A stretch of 39,190 nt of DNA, from the NCBI GenBank assembly GCA_903854645.1, contig CAINWY010000125.1, positions 1-39,190 on the forward strand, in the 5' to 3' direction. The notes beneath the pieces were generated by a model. The model worked only from the letters and a program-made list of their open reading frames with translations, was not told the DNA's origin and searched no databases. Origin of the DNA: an uncultured bacterium. Its GTDB lineage: Bacteria; Patescibacteriota; Minisyncoccia; Phycocordibacterales; UBA9973. Made by a program: the position numbers and the translations under genes. Within the stretch, counting starts at the first letter, position 1; every line of letters begins with the position of its first letter. This document shows, in pieces, positions 18,401 to 25,011 of the stretch.

Positions 18401-18897
18401 TTTACAGTTTTTATAACATTCCAAACAGATTCAATATAATGATTGTGATATGTAACATATGCATTCTTTTGGTCTACCCAATACCCTATACGTTCTGTAA
18501 ATTTCTCCCAGAGATCTGTATATTCCCAAACACTCTCTTTACATTCCTTATTGAACTTTTCGATTCCATATTCTTCGATAGCCTTCTTAGAAGTTAATCC
18601 CAACTTCTTCTCCACTTGGAGCTCCACAGGTAGCCCGTGTGTATCCCATCCACCCTTGCGAGCTACGTGATATCCTTTCATTGTTTTATATCGTGGAATA
18701 ACATCTTTGAAAGCACGCGCCTCTAGGTGGTGAATGCCAGGCTTACCATTGGCAGTAGGAGGTCCTTCATAGAAAACATATTCCCCTTTTGGTGAATCCT
18801 TCTCCAGACTCTTATCAAAAATCTTATTCTCTTTCCAGAATTTTAAAACTTCCTCCTCTCTTAATGCACTTTGTGATTTTTGATTTTTTTCTTCCAT
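15421..18897 (-). CDS. ileS: Isoleucyl-tRNA synthetase (type 2) with an inserted histidine-phosphatase domain
   Basis: The class I enzyme attaches Ile to tRNA-Ile. The catalytic domain has PPTANGKPGIHHLEARAF (HIGH equivalent, near 53-59), GGWDTHGLPVE, and KMSKS at 803-807. The editing domain has AWTTTPWTLPGNVALAVG, TEDGTGVVHTA and YGVDDF. The type 2 form resembles Thermus and eukaryotic enzymes. Residues about 498-690 are not synthetase: WVIRHGEAVCN (RHG at 504-506), ASPLVRTRETT (R556) and LFVGHAGESS (H648) form a complete histidine-phosphatase/phosphoglycerate-mutase domain placed between GSIEDLKKR and DLHKPFIDEIDLVCECGGK. The frame is uninterrupted over 1158 residues. A TAATTNN heptamer tract (15778-15805) is translated within the C-terminal domain. 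A T-box leader precedes it. Confidence 0.95.
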   Translation of the reverse strand: MEEKNQKSQSALREEEVLKFWKENKIFDKSLEKDSPKGEYVFYEGPPTANGKPGIHHLEARAFKDVIPRYKTMKGYHVARKGGWDTHGLPVELQVEKKLGLTSKKAIEEYGIEKFNKECKESVWEYTDLWEKFTERIGYWVDQKNAYVTYHNHYIESVWNVIKTVNDKKLLYKDYKVVPWCPRCGTTLSSHELAQGYVDVKDLSVTAKFRIKGQENTYILAWTTTPWTLPGNVALAVGEKIIYVKIKMNADGAFYILAKARLSIIEGAYEIVEEMKGKELVGLEYEPLYPYLSSTISVIEKPKLEKAFKVYSATFVTTEDGTGVVHTAVMYGVDDFNLGNEIGLPKHHMVGLDGKFLTGTEFLEGRNVRDEDVAVDIIKDLAHRGLLFKKEKYEHSYPHCWRCKTALIYYARDSWYIKMSDPKIKKELIEENKSINWEPSYIKEGRFGEWLKEIKDWAISRERYWGTPLPVWTCDLCEKREVVGSIEDLKKRTKKSENKYWVIRHGEAVCNTSEVILNEEDSINCKLTEKGIEQVKESIKHFKEKIDIIIASPLVRTRETTRIICEHMGFPLENVIYTDLEKEWDVSSDFQGKSRDAFEEYYCKDYLNHPFEVLPNGESYAQVVYRVGKMIYDTDNKYSGKNILFVGHAGESSALYHVVQGFSFETLPTDLHFPSYLKNAEIREVNFSRLPHNKNFELDLHKPFIDEIDLVCECGGKLKREKEVMDVWLDSGTMPFSQSHYPFENKDLIEKGGGYPADFISEAMDQTRGWFYTLHAVGVLMGKGKAYKNVICLGLLLDANGKKMSKSVGNVVDPISMIEKYGVDTLRLWMYGVNQPGEPKNFDEKTVGELHNKVFNLLYNVLAFYELYRDKSLETDESKIESKNVLDLWILARLHQLTLLTTNSLEVYKLLEPVRGMRDFMDDLSTWYVRRSRERLKDGDIEAKATLYYVLKTLVKIMAPFAPFASEDIWQKLKNDKDLESIHLVDWPVFAQGYDEASQKVVSDMKEVREIVTLGLQARQKVGIPVRQPLKELIITNYELRKEYEEIVKDELNVKEIKIMEGEEKKVELDTNITEELKQEGNYRELVRAIQDMRKKMGLNPNDIINLEISTSKEGEDLLNKFKTDLLKAVGANGTKIKENNGVEVKISELVFIVNVVK
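15778..15805. repeat. TAATTNN heptamer tract inside the ileS reading frame, 4 units
   Basis: Units TAATTCG, TAATTCG, TAATTAT and TAATTCT follow one another. On the - strand they are read in frame as ELIITNYELR within IleRS. The same sequence family elsewhere sits at gene junctions, so this looks like repeat expansion tolerated within a coding region. Confidence 0.65.
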
Positions 18898-18922
18898 ATA
18901 TTTTCTATTAAAATTAATAATT

Positions 18923-18974
18923 AAAAAAACTCGTCCTTATACAACAATTATAATAATTGCTATACAAGGACGAG
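18923..18974 (-). terminator. Intrinsic terminator of the ileS T-box leader
   Basis: A 21-base-pair stem (5' arm 18954-18974, 3' arm 18930-18950; G-T pairs included, three-base loop) is followed by seven Ts on the - strand. The base of the 5' arm, GCTCGT, also forms the 3' side of the T-box antiterminator, so the two structures exclude each other. Confidence 0.9.
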
Positions 18975-19085
18975 CTTCTAATGAAACACGTGGTACCACC
19001 TCGTTTACTTCTCGTTTATAGGGTTCTACTTACCAATTAAGGCTTTCTTCCCAACACTCAGGAGTGATAACTCCTTCTTCGTATA
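18923..19085 (-). promoter_or_regulatory. T-box riboswitch (ultrashort Stem I, transcriptional) controlling ileS
   Basis: Read on the - strand, the leader starts with hairpin AGGAGT-TATC-ACTCCT (19060-19075), whose loop carries ATC, an Ile codon and the likely specifier. Next, GGG...GCC/GGT...CCC (about 19021-19052) forms a Stem II-like hairpin whose internal loop has AGUA opposite GAA, the S-turn of T-boxes. Then comes the T-box core GGTGGTACCACG (18989-19000); its TGGT can pair with the ACCA end of uncharged tRNA-Ile. Antiterminator pairs are ACGA/TCGT and GTTTC/GAAGC. The terminator follows. Uncharged tRNA-Ile should raise ileS expression. Long Stem I elements are absent, as in actinobacterial ileS T-boxes, but those act on translation. 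Confidence 0.88.
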
Positions 19086-19091
19086 AACTTA

Positions 19092-19119
19092 ATAATAACA
19101 CTAAAACCAAAATTTGCAA
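19092..19119 (-). promoter_or_regulatory. Probable promoter of the ileS T-box leader
   Basis: TTGCAA (19114-19119) and TATTAT (19092-19097) are 16 bases apart, just after the argS stop codon and just upstream of Stem I. Initiation near 19085 would give a leader of about 190 bases before the ileS ATG. Confidence 0.45.
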
Positions 19120-19121
19120 CG

Positions 19122-20831
19122 CTACATTCTCTCTGGGATTTCTATACCGAGGAGCCAGAGACCATTCTTCATTGTTTGATAAAATGCTTTTATAAGATTC
19201 AAATGATATAGGGCATTTTTGTTCTCTTCTTTTAATATTTGAGTATTGCCGTAGAAAGTATTAAAACTACTTGCAAGCTCTGTGAGGTATGTAGCTATAT
19301 GATGAGGCTCTAATTTCTCATATGCATGCTCTACTACTTCAGGGAATTGATAAATATACTTTTCCAGTTCTGTAACTTCTTCTGGTATATCCTTTTTGTC
19401 GTCAGTATTAAAGTCTTTTGCTTTATTCAAAATTGAATTGGCACGGACAGAAGTATACTGCAAATAGGGACCTGAATCCCCTTCGAAAGACACAGACTTC
19501 AAAGGATCATATATAATGTCACTTCCTAAAGAAGACTTGAGTATAGAGTATTTGAGAGCAGAAACCCCAACAACTTCAGAAATTTTATTTTTCTCTTCAT
19601 CTCCCATTTCTCTTTCCTTCATTTTCTCTAGGACCATATCCATAGAATCATGAAGTAGCGACTCACCTGTTATCACATTCCCTTTTCTTGAAGACATCTT
19701 CCCAGAGGCAAAACGCATCATACCGTGAGTGATATGGTTCATTCTACTCTCATAGTCTCCATGTATAAGTGAAATAGCCTTTTGGACCACCTTCATATAT
19801 TCTGCTTGCTCAGTAGCTGTGACTACTATAGATAAGTCCGGATTCTCTTTCTCAAACTTTGTCACAGTTAAACCTATCTCTTTTGTTTCGTAAGTCGGAA
19901 GTCCCTGAGAATTTATAAACACTCTAGTATGGAGCTTCTTGTCGTATTCTCCTCCGTGGAAAACTATTGCTCCATCTGATTCAGTAAAAACTTTTCCTAC
20001 ATTTTCTCTAACTATTTTTTCTCCTATTGGAGCCATAATACTTTCAAAAAAATAACATCCATCACTAAACTTTGTACCTAGAAGTTTATATATTTCTTCA
20101 AAGGCCTCCAGTGTAATAGCTCTACCCCAATCATAAATTTTGTTTACCTCTCCATCTGTTTTATCATAAACTTTTTTATTTATGACTTCTATTTCTTTTT
20201 TTATATTCTCGTCTGTGTCATAAAGATTACTACCTTCTGTATAACATTTGCCTATGTAATGGGCTTTCTCTCCTATAGACATACCATCACTTGGTAACCC
20301 CATTTTCATAATGCCATATATAGCCTTTGCTACATGAGGGCCTACATCACCTTGGTAATTCGCACGTACTGTTTTTGCTCCCGAGAATTCAACAATCCTA
20401 GAAATTGACTCTCCAATAGCGTTTGTCATGAGATGCCCTATATGGAAAGGCTTGAATGGATTCGGGTCTGTATACTCCACCATAATCTTCTTACCTGACA
20501 GTATTTGATTCTTCCCCCAGTTTTCTTTCTTGTTTAAAACTTCACCCACACTCTCAGTAAAAAATTCTCTAGATAAATAGAAATTTATAAATCCAGGACC
20601 AGCGGTCTCTACTTTTGAAATTTCATTTATTAAATTCTTCTCTAATTCTAGCTTTATTTTCTCTGCTAATTCTTTTGGATTAGTTTTTAAACTCTTAGCA
20701 CAAACCATCGCTACATTTGTAGAATAGTCTCCATTCTTAAAATCATCTGGGTGTTCAATAGAAAAATTACTCTCATCTATACTGAGATTTTTTAATGCTT
20801 CCTGTATTATTTTTTGTATTTTTTCCATCAT
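19122..20831 (-). CDS. argS: Arginyl-tRNA synthetase
   Basis: The class I enzyme charges tRNA-Arg. The N-terminal Add-1 domain ends near residue 95; then EYTDPNPFKPFHIGHLMTNAIGE carries a canonical HIGH at 130-133. ANYQGDVGPHVAKAIYG and FINSQGLPTYETKEIGLT are typical ArgRS motifs, the KMSKS loop is KMSSRKGNVITGE, and the C-terminal anticodon-binding helices include GDSGPYLQYTSVRANSIL. It has 569 residues, normal for the family. ATGs occur at the first two codons. A heptamer tract joins it to dut. It is the last gene of the glyA-nudix-DUF1599-dut-argS run; the T-box leader begins just after its stop. Confidence 0.96.
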   Translation of the reverse strand: MMEKIQKIIQEALKNLSIDESNFSIEHPDDFKNGDYSTNVAMVCAKSLKTNPKELAEKIKLELEKNLINEISKVETAGPGFINFYLSREFFTESVGEVLNKKENWGKNQILSGKKIMVEYTDPNPFKPFHIGHLMTNAIGESISRIVEFSGAKTVRANYQGDVGPHVAKAIYGIMKMGLPSDGMSIGEKAHYIGKCYTEGSNLYDTDENIKKEIEVINKKVYDKTDGEVNKIYDWGRAITLEAFEEIYKLLGTKFSDGCYFFESIMAPIGEKIVRENVGKVFTESDGAIVFHGGEYDKKLHTRVFINSQGLPTYETKEIGLTVTKFEKENPDLSIVVTATEQAEYMKVVQKAISLIHGDYESRMNHITHGMMRFASGKMSSRKGNVITGESLLHDSMDMVLEKMKEREMGDEEKNKISEVVGVSALKYSILKSSLGSDIIYDPLKSVSFEGDSGPYLQYTSVRANSILNKAKDFNTDDKKDIPEEVTELEKYIYQFPEVVEHAYEKLEPHHIATYLTELASSFNTFYGNTQILKEENKNALYHLNLIKAFYQTMKNGLWLLGIEIPERM

Positions 20832-20833
20832 TT

Positions 20834-20868
20834 GTAATTAGTAATTAATAATTAGTAATTGGTAATTA
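20834..20868. repeat. TAATTNN-type heptamer tract, 5 units, between dut and argS
   Basis: Five consecutive units (GTAATTA, GTAATTA, ATAATTA, GTAATTG, GTAATTA) fill the whole dut-argS gap. The TAA stop of dut (20866-20868) is inside the last unit, and the argS start lies two bases beyond the first. Confidence 0.75.
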
Positions 20869-21288
20869 TTTCCTCCCAGTACTTCCAAAAGATCCCTCTC
20901 CACGAGCTGACTCACTTAATGTATCAGTTTCCTCCAATTCTGCAATGACCACAGGAACAACTACAATTTGGGCCACCTTGTCTCCCTCTTCTACAGTATA
21001 AGGCTTATCGGAGAGATTCACCAGATGAGTATTATATTCGCCTCTATACCCTGCATCAAATACTCCACCCATTGTATGAAGTCCAGACTTTGAGATACCA
21101 CTTTTGTCTACCACCATAGCGGTGTAACCTATAGGAAATTCCATAGCAAATCCATGCCAGAAAAAGTGATGATCTCCCGGCTCTAATATAAAAGTCTCCA
21201 TAGCATATACATCCATACCTACATCCCCTGGGTGATGATACTTTGGCAAAGTTGCATTATCTTTTAATTTCTTGATTTTAATTTTCAT
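20866..21288 (-). CDS. dut: Deoxyuridine 5'-triphosphate nucleotidohydrolase (dUTPase)
   Basis: The trimeric dUTPase hydrolyses dUTP to dUMP and pyrophosphate, keeping uracil out of DNA and feeding thymidylate synthase. All five motifs are visible: DVGMDVYA, DKSG(ISKSGL), GGVFDAGYRGEYN, the VEEGDKVAQIVVVPV strand and the C-terminal flexible arm ARGEGSFGSTG. It has 140 residues. It follows the DUF1599 gene by two bases and belongs to a nucleotide/folate gene group with glyA, nudix and the divergent thyA-folA. Confidence 0.94.
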   Translation of the reverse strand: MKIKIKKLKDNATLPKYHHPGDVGMDVYAMETFILEPGDHHFFWHGFAMEFPIGYTAMVVDKSGISKSGLHTMGGVFDAGYRGEYNTHLVNLSDKPYTVEEGDKVAQIVVVPVVIAELEETDTLSESARGEGSFGSTGRK

Positions 21289-21290
21289 AA

Positions 21291-21869
21291 TTATTGCATT
21301 GCATCCTTGCCCTCTTTTATATGGATGAGTGCAAAAACAAGATAATTTGTAATATCAAACAACGAATCTAATATTTTGGGATTTAGTTTCTGTGCTTTTT
21401 TAGAATCCTTTTTAATCATTTTCTCCATCTCTATTATCCTATAAGTTTTTACAAGAGCTTCGTCTATAATAGAAGAAACCCTCATCTTTCTCCATGATTC
21501 TCCATAGTCATGATTTTTCTTCTCTAGGATATCCTTAATCTCTTTTACTATTTTATTTATTTTGATTAGATTAATTTCTCTAACATTCTTTTTCTCTTCT
21601 AATCTCCAAATTCTAAATAAAACATAATTTATCGTATGGAGTAATGTCTCTTCTATGCTTTCATTTACCTTTGCATTACCTTTTTCTTGAATGGATCGAA
21701 TTCTTGAGAGTTTGGTCAATATTCTATCTGTGATTGAGCTAGGTCTATATTTGCACACACTAGATCCATATTCTTTCTTTTTTGAATCTATAACATCAAG
21801 GCAATTTTCTGTTATTTCATCAAAATATAGAACTGTTGGTTTAATCTCTGTTATTTTATTCTTTATCAT
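21291..21869 (-). CDS. Tandem DUF1599 (nucleotide modification-associated domain 1) protein
   Basis: The 192-residue, helical, Lys/Glu-rich protein contains two copies of one motif: KKKEYGSSVCKYRPSSITDR, then TKLSRIRSI, about residues 30-60, and KKNHDYGESWRKMRVSSIID, then VKTYRIIEM, about 116-147. Each copy is followed by a helix with N-Y-[VL]-[LV]-F. This is the DUF1599 pattern, a family linked by Pfam naming to nucleotide modification and reminiscent of all-alpha MazG-like pyrophosphatases. The activity is unproven. The start overlaps the nudix gene by 14 bases and the stop is two bases before dut, so it is tightly embedded in a nucleotide-sanitation cluster. Confidence 0.75.
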   Translation of the reverse strand: MIKNKITEIKPTVLYFDEITENCLDVIDSKKKEYGSSVCKYRPSSITDRILTKLSRIRSIQEKGNAKVNESIEETLLHTINYVLFRIWRLEEKKNVREINLIKINKIVKEIKDILEKKNHDYGESWRKMRVSSIIDEALVKTYRIIEMEKMIKKDSKKAQKLNPKILDSLFDITNYLVFALIHIKEGKDAMQ

Positions 21870-22284
21870 AAAAGTTTTTTCCTGTTTTGTGTGAATCTAT
21901 TAAAATTCCTGTTGGTAAGAATATAGGCTTGGGTAAATTATCTAGTTCATACCAATTCCAATCTCCTATCCTCTCATCTATTTTAGTTCTAACTTCACCA
22001 CTATCATAATCTGCAGTAAAACACACTAGCAAATCATGACGATATGAATACCTATCAATATTTGCTACACACTGAAATTTAATATTCTTAATTTTTATTC
22101 CTGACTCTTCTTCTGTCTCTCTTTGCACTGCCCCTGTAAGACTTTCCATATAATCAACTCTTCCTCCGGGAAAAGAATACTCCCCTGGTGCATGCTTGCC
22201 TAATCTTTTTCCTAGAAGTACCTTCCCATCCTTAAATATCATAACTCCTACGCATGGTTGTATATCTTTCCTTAAGTCCGTCAT
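21856..22284 (-). CDS. Nudix hydrolase
   Basis: Nudix enzymes hydrolyse nucleoside diphosphates linked to another moiety. The Nudix box runs GRVDYMESLTGAVQRETEEE followed by SGI and fits GX5EX7REUXEEXGU. The N-terminal part, PCVGVMIFKDGKVLLGKRLGKHAPGEYSFPGG, resembles ADP-sugar or GDP-mannose mannosyl-type and MutT-type members; the exact substrate is open. It has 142 residues. It starts two bases after glyA and overlaps the DUF1599 gene, so a role in cleaning the nucleotide pool is an attractive inference. Confidence 0.88.
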   Translation of the reverse strand: MTDLRKDIQPCVGVMIFKDGKVLLGKRLGKHAPGEYSFPGGRVDYMESLTGAVQRETEEESGIKIKNIKFQCVANIDRYSYRHDLLVCFTADYDSGEVRTKIDERIGDWNWYELDNLPKPIFLPTGILIDSHKTGKNFYDKE

Positions 22285-22286
22285 AT

Positions 22287-23462
22287 TTATTTACTTCGTA
22301 ATATTTTATCCATTCTTAATGCTAATTTTACCATATCACCTTCTTTCTTTCCGCGTGTTGTTTCTGCACAAGTACCAAGTCTGATTCCTGATGGATCCAT
22401 AGGAGAGCGAGTATCCCCCGGTATAGTATTCATATTCACAATGATCCCTTGCTTCTCGAGCTTTATACTTGCATCCTTGCCTGGTATCCCAGAACCCTCC
22501 ATCCACGTATCTATGAGGATGAGGTGCGAATCTGTCCCACCGGAGATAATATGCCAGCCCTTCTTTTGTAATTCTTTGGCGAGAGCTTTCGCATTCTTTA
22601 CAACTTGCTTTGCATACTTTTTGAATTCGGGTTTTGATGCTTCAAGGAAGCTAACTGCGGCAGCAGCAATAGTATTCTCGTGAGGACCACCGAAAAGTCC
22701 TGGTATTATCATCTTGTCTAATTTCTTATCAAATTCTCTTGCATCCTTCTTCACAAATAATATTGCATGACGTGGACCACGGAGAGACTTGTGAGTGGTA
22801 GTCATGACTGAGTCTGCATATGGGAAAGGTGTTGGGTAAGCGCCCCCTGCGACGAGTCCTGCAAAGTGCGACATGTCTACGTGAAGTATTGCCCCACACG
22901 CATCAGCAATCTCTCTAAACTTTTTAAAATCTACAACTCTAGGATATGCAGTAAACCCACAAACTATAATGTTTGGCTTTTCAGTAATTGCTAATTGTTT
23001 CAATACTTCATAGTCTATCATCTCTGTTTTCTTATCAAGTTCAAATTGTACGGGCTTCCAAAGCTTGCCTGTCATAGAACCAGGGTATCCATGAGTGAGG
23101 TGTCCACCAGCTGAGAGCTTCATTCCCATTATCTTTCCACCAATTGGAACGAGAGCAGAATAAAGGGCAAAGTTTGCAGGACTTCCGGATAGGGGTTGGA
23201 CATTTACATGCCATTCTGTGGGTTTCAATTTAAAAAGTTTAAGTGCACGAGTTATTGCCAAGTTCTCTACTTTGTCTACAACATCATTACCGCCATAGTA
23301 TCTGCGCCCTGGATAACCTTCTGCATATTTGTTTGTGAGTTTGGAACCAAGAGCTTTCAGTACATCATCGGAGACAATGTTCTCTGAGGCTATTAAATTC
23401 ACAACACTTTTTTGTCTCTTCTCTTCTTCTTTTATGAGTTTCTCTACTTGTTTATCTTTCAT
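22287..23462 (-). CDS. glyA: Serine hydroxymethyltransferase
   Basis: The PLP enzyme converts serine and THF into glycine and 5,10-methylene-THF. Family signs are NLIASENIVSDDVLKALGS, NKYAEGYPGRRYYGG, HVDMSHFAGLVAGG and the PLP lysine K225 in TTTHKSLRGPRH, followed by GGPHENTIAA. It has 391 residues, about 25 shorter than E. coli GlyA. It is the first gene of a run with nudix, DUF1599, dut and argS, and is divergent from thyA, which consumes its product. A promoter at 23496-23524 gives it a leader of about 27 bases, unlike the leaderless thyA. Confidence 0.96.
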   Translation of the reverse strand: MKDKQVEKLIKEEEKRQKSVVNLIASENIVSDDVLKALGSKLTNKYAEGYPGRRYYGGNDVVDKVENLAITRALKLFKLKPTEWHVNVQPLSGSPANFALYSALVPIGGKIMGMKLSAGGHLTHGYPGSMTGKLWKPVQFELDKKTEMIDYEVLKQLAITEKPNIIVCGFTAYPRVVDFKKFREIADACGAILHVDMSHFAGLVAGGAYPTPFPYADSVMTTTHKSLRGPRHAILFVKKDAREFDKKLDKMIIPGLFGGPHENTIAAAAVSFLEASKPEFKKYAKQVVKNAKALAKELQKKGWHIISGGTDSHLILIDTWMEGSGIPGKDASIKLEKQGIIVNMNTIPGDTRSPMDPSGIRLGTCAETTRGKKEGDMVKLALRMDKILRSK

Positions 23463-23495
23463 AAAATGGTGATAAATTAGATTGTTAATAGGCTA

Positions 23496-23524
23496 ATTTT
23501 AGCATATTTATGTATTATCGTAAA
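23496..23524 (-). promoter_or_regulatory. Promoter of glyA
   Basis: TTTACG (23519-23524) and TAAAAT (23496-23501, extended by TGC) are 17 bases apart. Start is expected near 23489, about 27 bases before the ATG. The -35 lies only four bases from the -35 of thyA. Confidence 0.6.
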
Positions 23525-23527
23525 AGT

Positions 23528-23555
23528 TTGTTAAAAATAGACGAGATAGTATAAT
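23528..23555 (+). promoter_or_regulatory. Promoter of thyA-folA
   Basis: TTGTTA (23528-23533) and a perfect TATAAT (23550-23555) are 16 bases apart. The -10 ends six bases before the thyA ATG, predicting a leaderless mRNA. Confidence 0.75.
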
Positions 23556-23561
23556 AAACAA

Positions 23562-24434
23562 ATGAAAGCATATTTAGATATTGTAAAAAAGGTAATAGAT
23601 AACGGCGTAAAAGTTGATACTAGGACTGGTATTAAAGCTTACACTATAGCAGGAGCTATATTCGAGCACGATATGTCAAAAGGGTTTCCATTGCTTACTA
23701 CTAAAAAAGTACCCTTTCGTTTAATATCTAGCGAGTTGGAGTTTTTTATAAAAGGAATAACAGACAAGAAATGGATGCAGGATAATAATAATCATATATG
23801 GGATGAATGGGCAAAACCGCAGCTTGCTCCTTATGGTCATGACGAAGAATCCAAAAAGAAAATGCTCGAGGAGCGTGACCTAGGTCCTATTTATGGATTC
23901 CAATGGAGACACTTTAACGCACCATATGAAAAATATGATACTGACTATAGTGGTAAAGGGATTGATCAATTGAAAAATATAGTGGAAACATTAAAATCAA
24001 ATCCTCGTGATAGAAGAATGATAGTGAACTCTTGGAACCCTATCCAATTTAGTGAGATGGCTCTTCCTCCCTGTCACTATTCATACCAAGTTACAGTGAT
24101 AGATGGTAAATTAAATTTACTTTGGAACCAGAGATCAGTTGATACAATGCTCGGGCTTCCATTCAATATTGCAAGCTATGCATTACTTCTCCATCTTCTT
24201 GCAAAAGAAGCGGGCTTAAAAGAAGGTAAACTTGTAGGATTCCTTGCTGACGTACATATATATGAAAATCATATGGATGGAGCCAATGAACAACTAACTC
24301 GTGATGTAGATAAATTTCCTCTACCAACTATAGAAACAGAGAATTGGAAATCTATTTTTGATTGGAAATATCAAGATTCAAAAATATTAAATTATCAGAG
24401 CTATGAGAAAATACCTTTCGCAATAGCAATTTAA
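23562..24434 (+). CDS. thyA: Thymidylate synthase
   Basis: ThyA methylates dUMP to dTMP using 5,10-methylene-THF, releasing dihydrofolate. The catalytic Cys is C171 in ALPPCHYSYQV; the phosphate-binding Args lie in NPRDRRMIVNSWNP, and GFQWRHFNA, LPFNIASYALLLHLLA and FLADVHIYENHMD complete the fold. It has 290 residues, longer than E. coli (264) through an insertion near residues 85-105, as in many Gram-positive and phage enzymes. It is followed 22 bases later by folA, which recycles its dihydrofolate product. Confidence 0.97.
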   Translation: MKAYLDIVKKVIDNGVKVDTRTGIKAYTIAGAIFEHDMSKGFPLLTTKKVPFRLISSELEFFIKGITDKKWMQDNNNHIWDEWAKPQLAPYGHDEESKKKMLEERDLGPIYGFQWRHFNAPYEKYDTDYSGKGIDQLKNIVETLKSNPRDRRMIVNSWNPIQFSEMALPPCHYSYQVTVIDGKLNLLWNQRSVDTMLGLPFNIASYALLLHLLAKEAGLKEGKLVGFLADVHIYENHMDGANEQLTRDVDKFPLPTIETENWKSIFDWKYQDSKILNYQSYEKIPFAIAI

Positions 24435-24456
24435 AAATAGAGCTACAAAAAAAATT

Positions 24457-24978
24457 ATGATACTTTCAATAATATCAGCAATAGGAAAAAATAACGAAAT
24501 AGGAATGAAGAATGAGCTTCTATGGAATCTACCGATAGATATGAAGCATTTCAGGAAAACTACTTCTGGGCACCCAGTTATTATGGGTCAAAAAACTTTT
24601 GAATCTCTTGGCACAACGAATGGTGTTTTGGGTCGTCCACTTCCAAATAGAAGAAACATAGTTCTCACTCTAGATAAAGAATTCAAAAGAGGAGATTGTG
24701 AGGTAGTCTACTCAATAGAAGAATTAGAAGGAAGATTAAAAGATACTATGGAAGATGACGAGGAAGCTTTCATTATCGGAGGTGGACAGATATACAAGCT
24801 ATTTATAGACAAAGCAGATAGACTTTACATAACCCACGTCGACAGAGAGTTTCCAGATGCAGATACATTCTTCCCTGTTATAGACCCTACTGTATGGAAA
24901 GTTGCAAGTGAAGATAAGCATGCAAAAGATGAAGAAAATATATATGATACAAGCTTTGTAATATACGAAAAGAAATAA
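24457..24978 (+). CDS. folA: Dihydrofolate reductase
   Basis: FolA reduces dihydrofolate to THF with NADPH. Motifs are IISAIGKNNEIGMKNELLWN, LPIDMKHFRKTT with the catalytic acid D28, HPVIMGQKTFESL, LPNRRNIVLT and FIIGGGQIYKLFIDKADRLYIT. It has 173 residues. It forms a two-gene unit with thyA and ends at a bidirectional terminator. NADPH for this step could come from the zwf/gnd genes further along. Confidence 0.96.
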   Translation: MILSIISAIGKNNEIGMKNELLWNLPIDMKHFRKTTSGHPVIMGQKTFESLGTTNGVLGRPLPNRRNIVLTLDKEFKRGDCEVVYSIEELEGRLKDTMEDDEEAFIIGGGQIYKLFIDKADRLYITHVDREFPDADTFFPVIDPTVWKVASEDKHAKDEENIYDTSFVIYEKK

Positions 24979-25011
24979 ATTAAAAATCCCCTTATGGGGA
25001 TTTTTAATTTA
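24976..25011. terminator. Bidirectional terminator between folA and the P-loop kinase gene
   Basis: A perfect 16-base-pair stem (24976-24991 with 24996-25011) with loop TTAT has four G-C pairs at its tip and A/T-only outer pairs, giving T-runs on both strands. Confidence 0.9.

Noticed and set aside
15421..18897. IleRS insertion as an assembly chimera or two separate genes
   Set aside because: The frame is continuous over 1158 residues, IleRS motifs continue smoothly on both sides, and base composition does not change. Read-level proof is still lacking.
20834..20868. CRISPR-like array from the repeated heptamers
   Set aside because: Units are contiguous and seven bases long, with no spacers and no cas genes.
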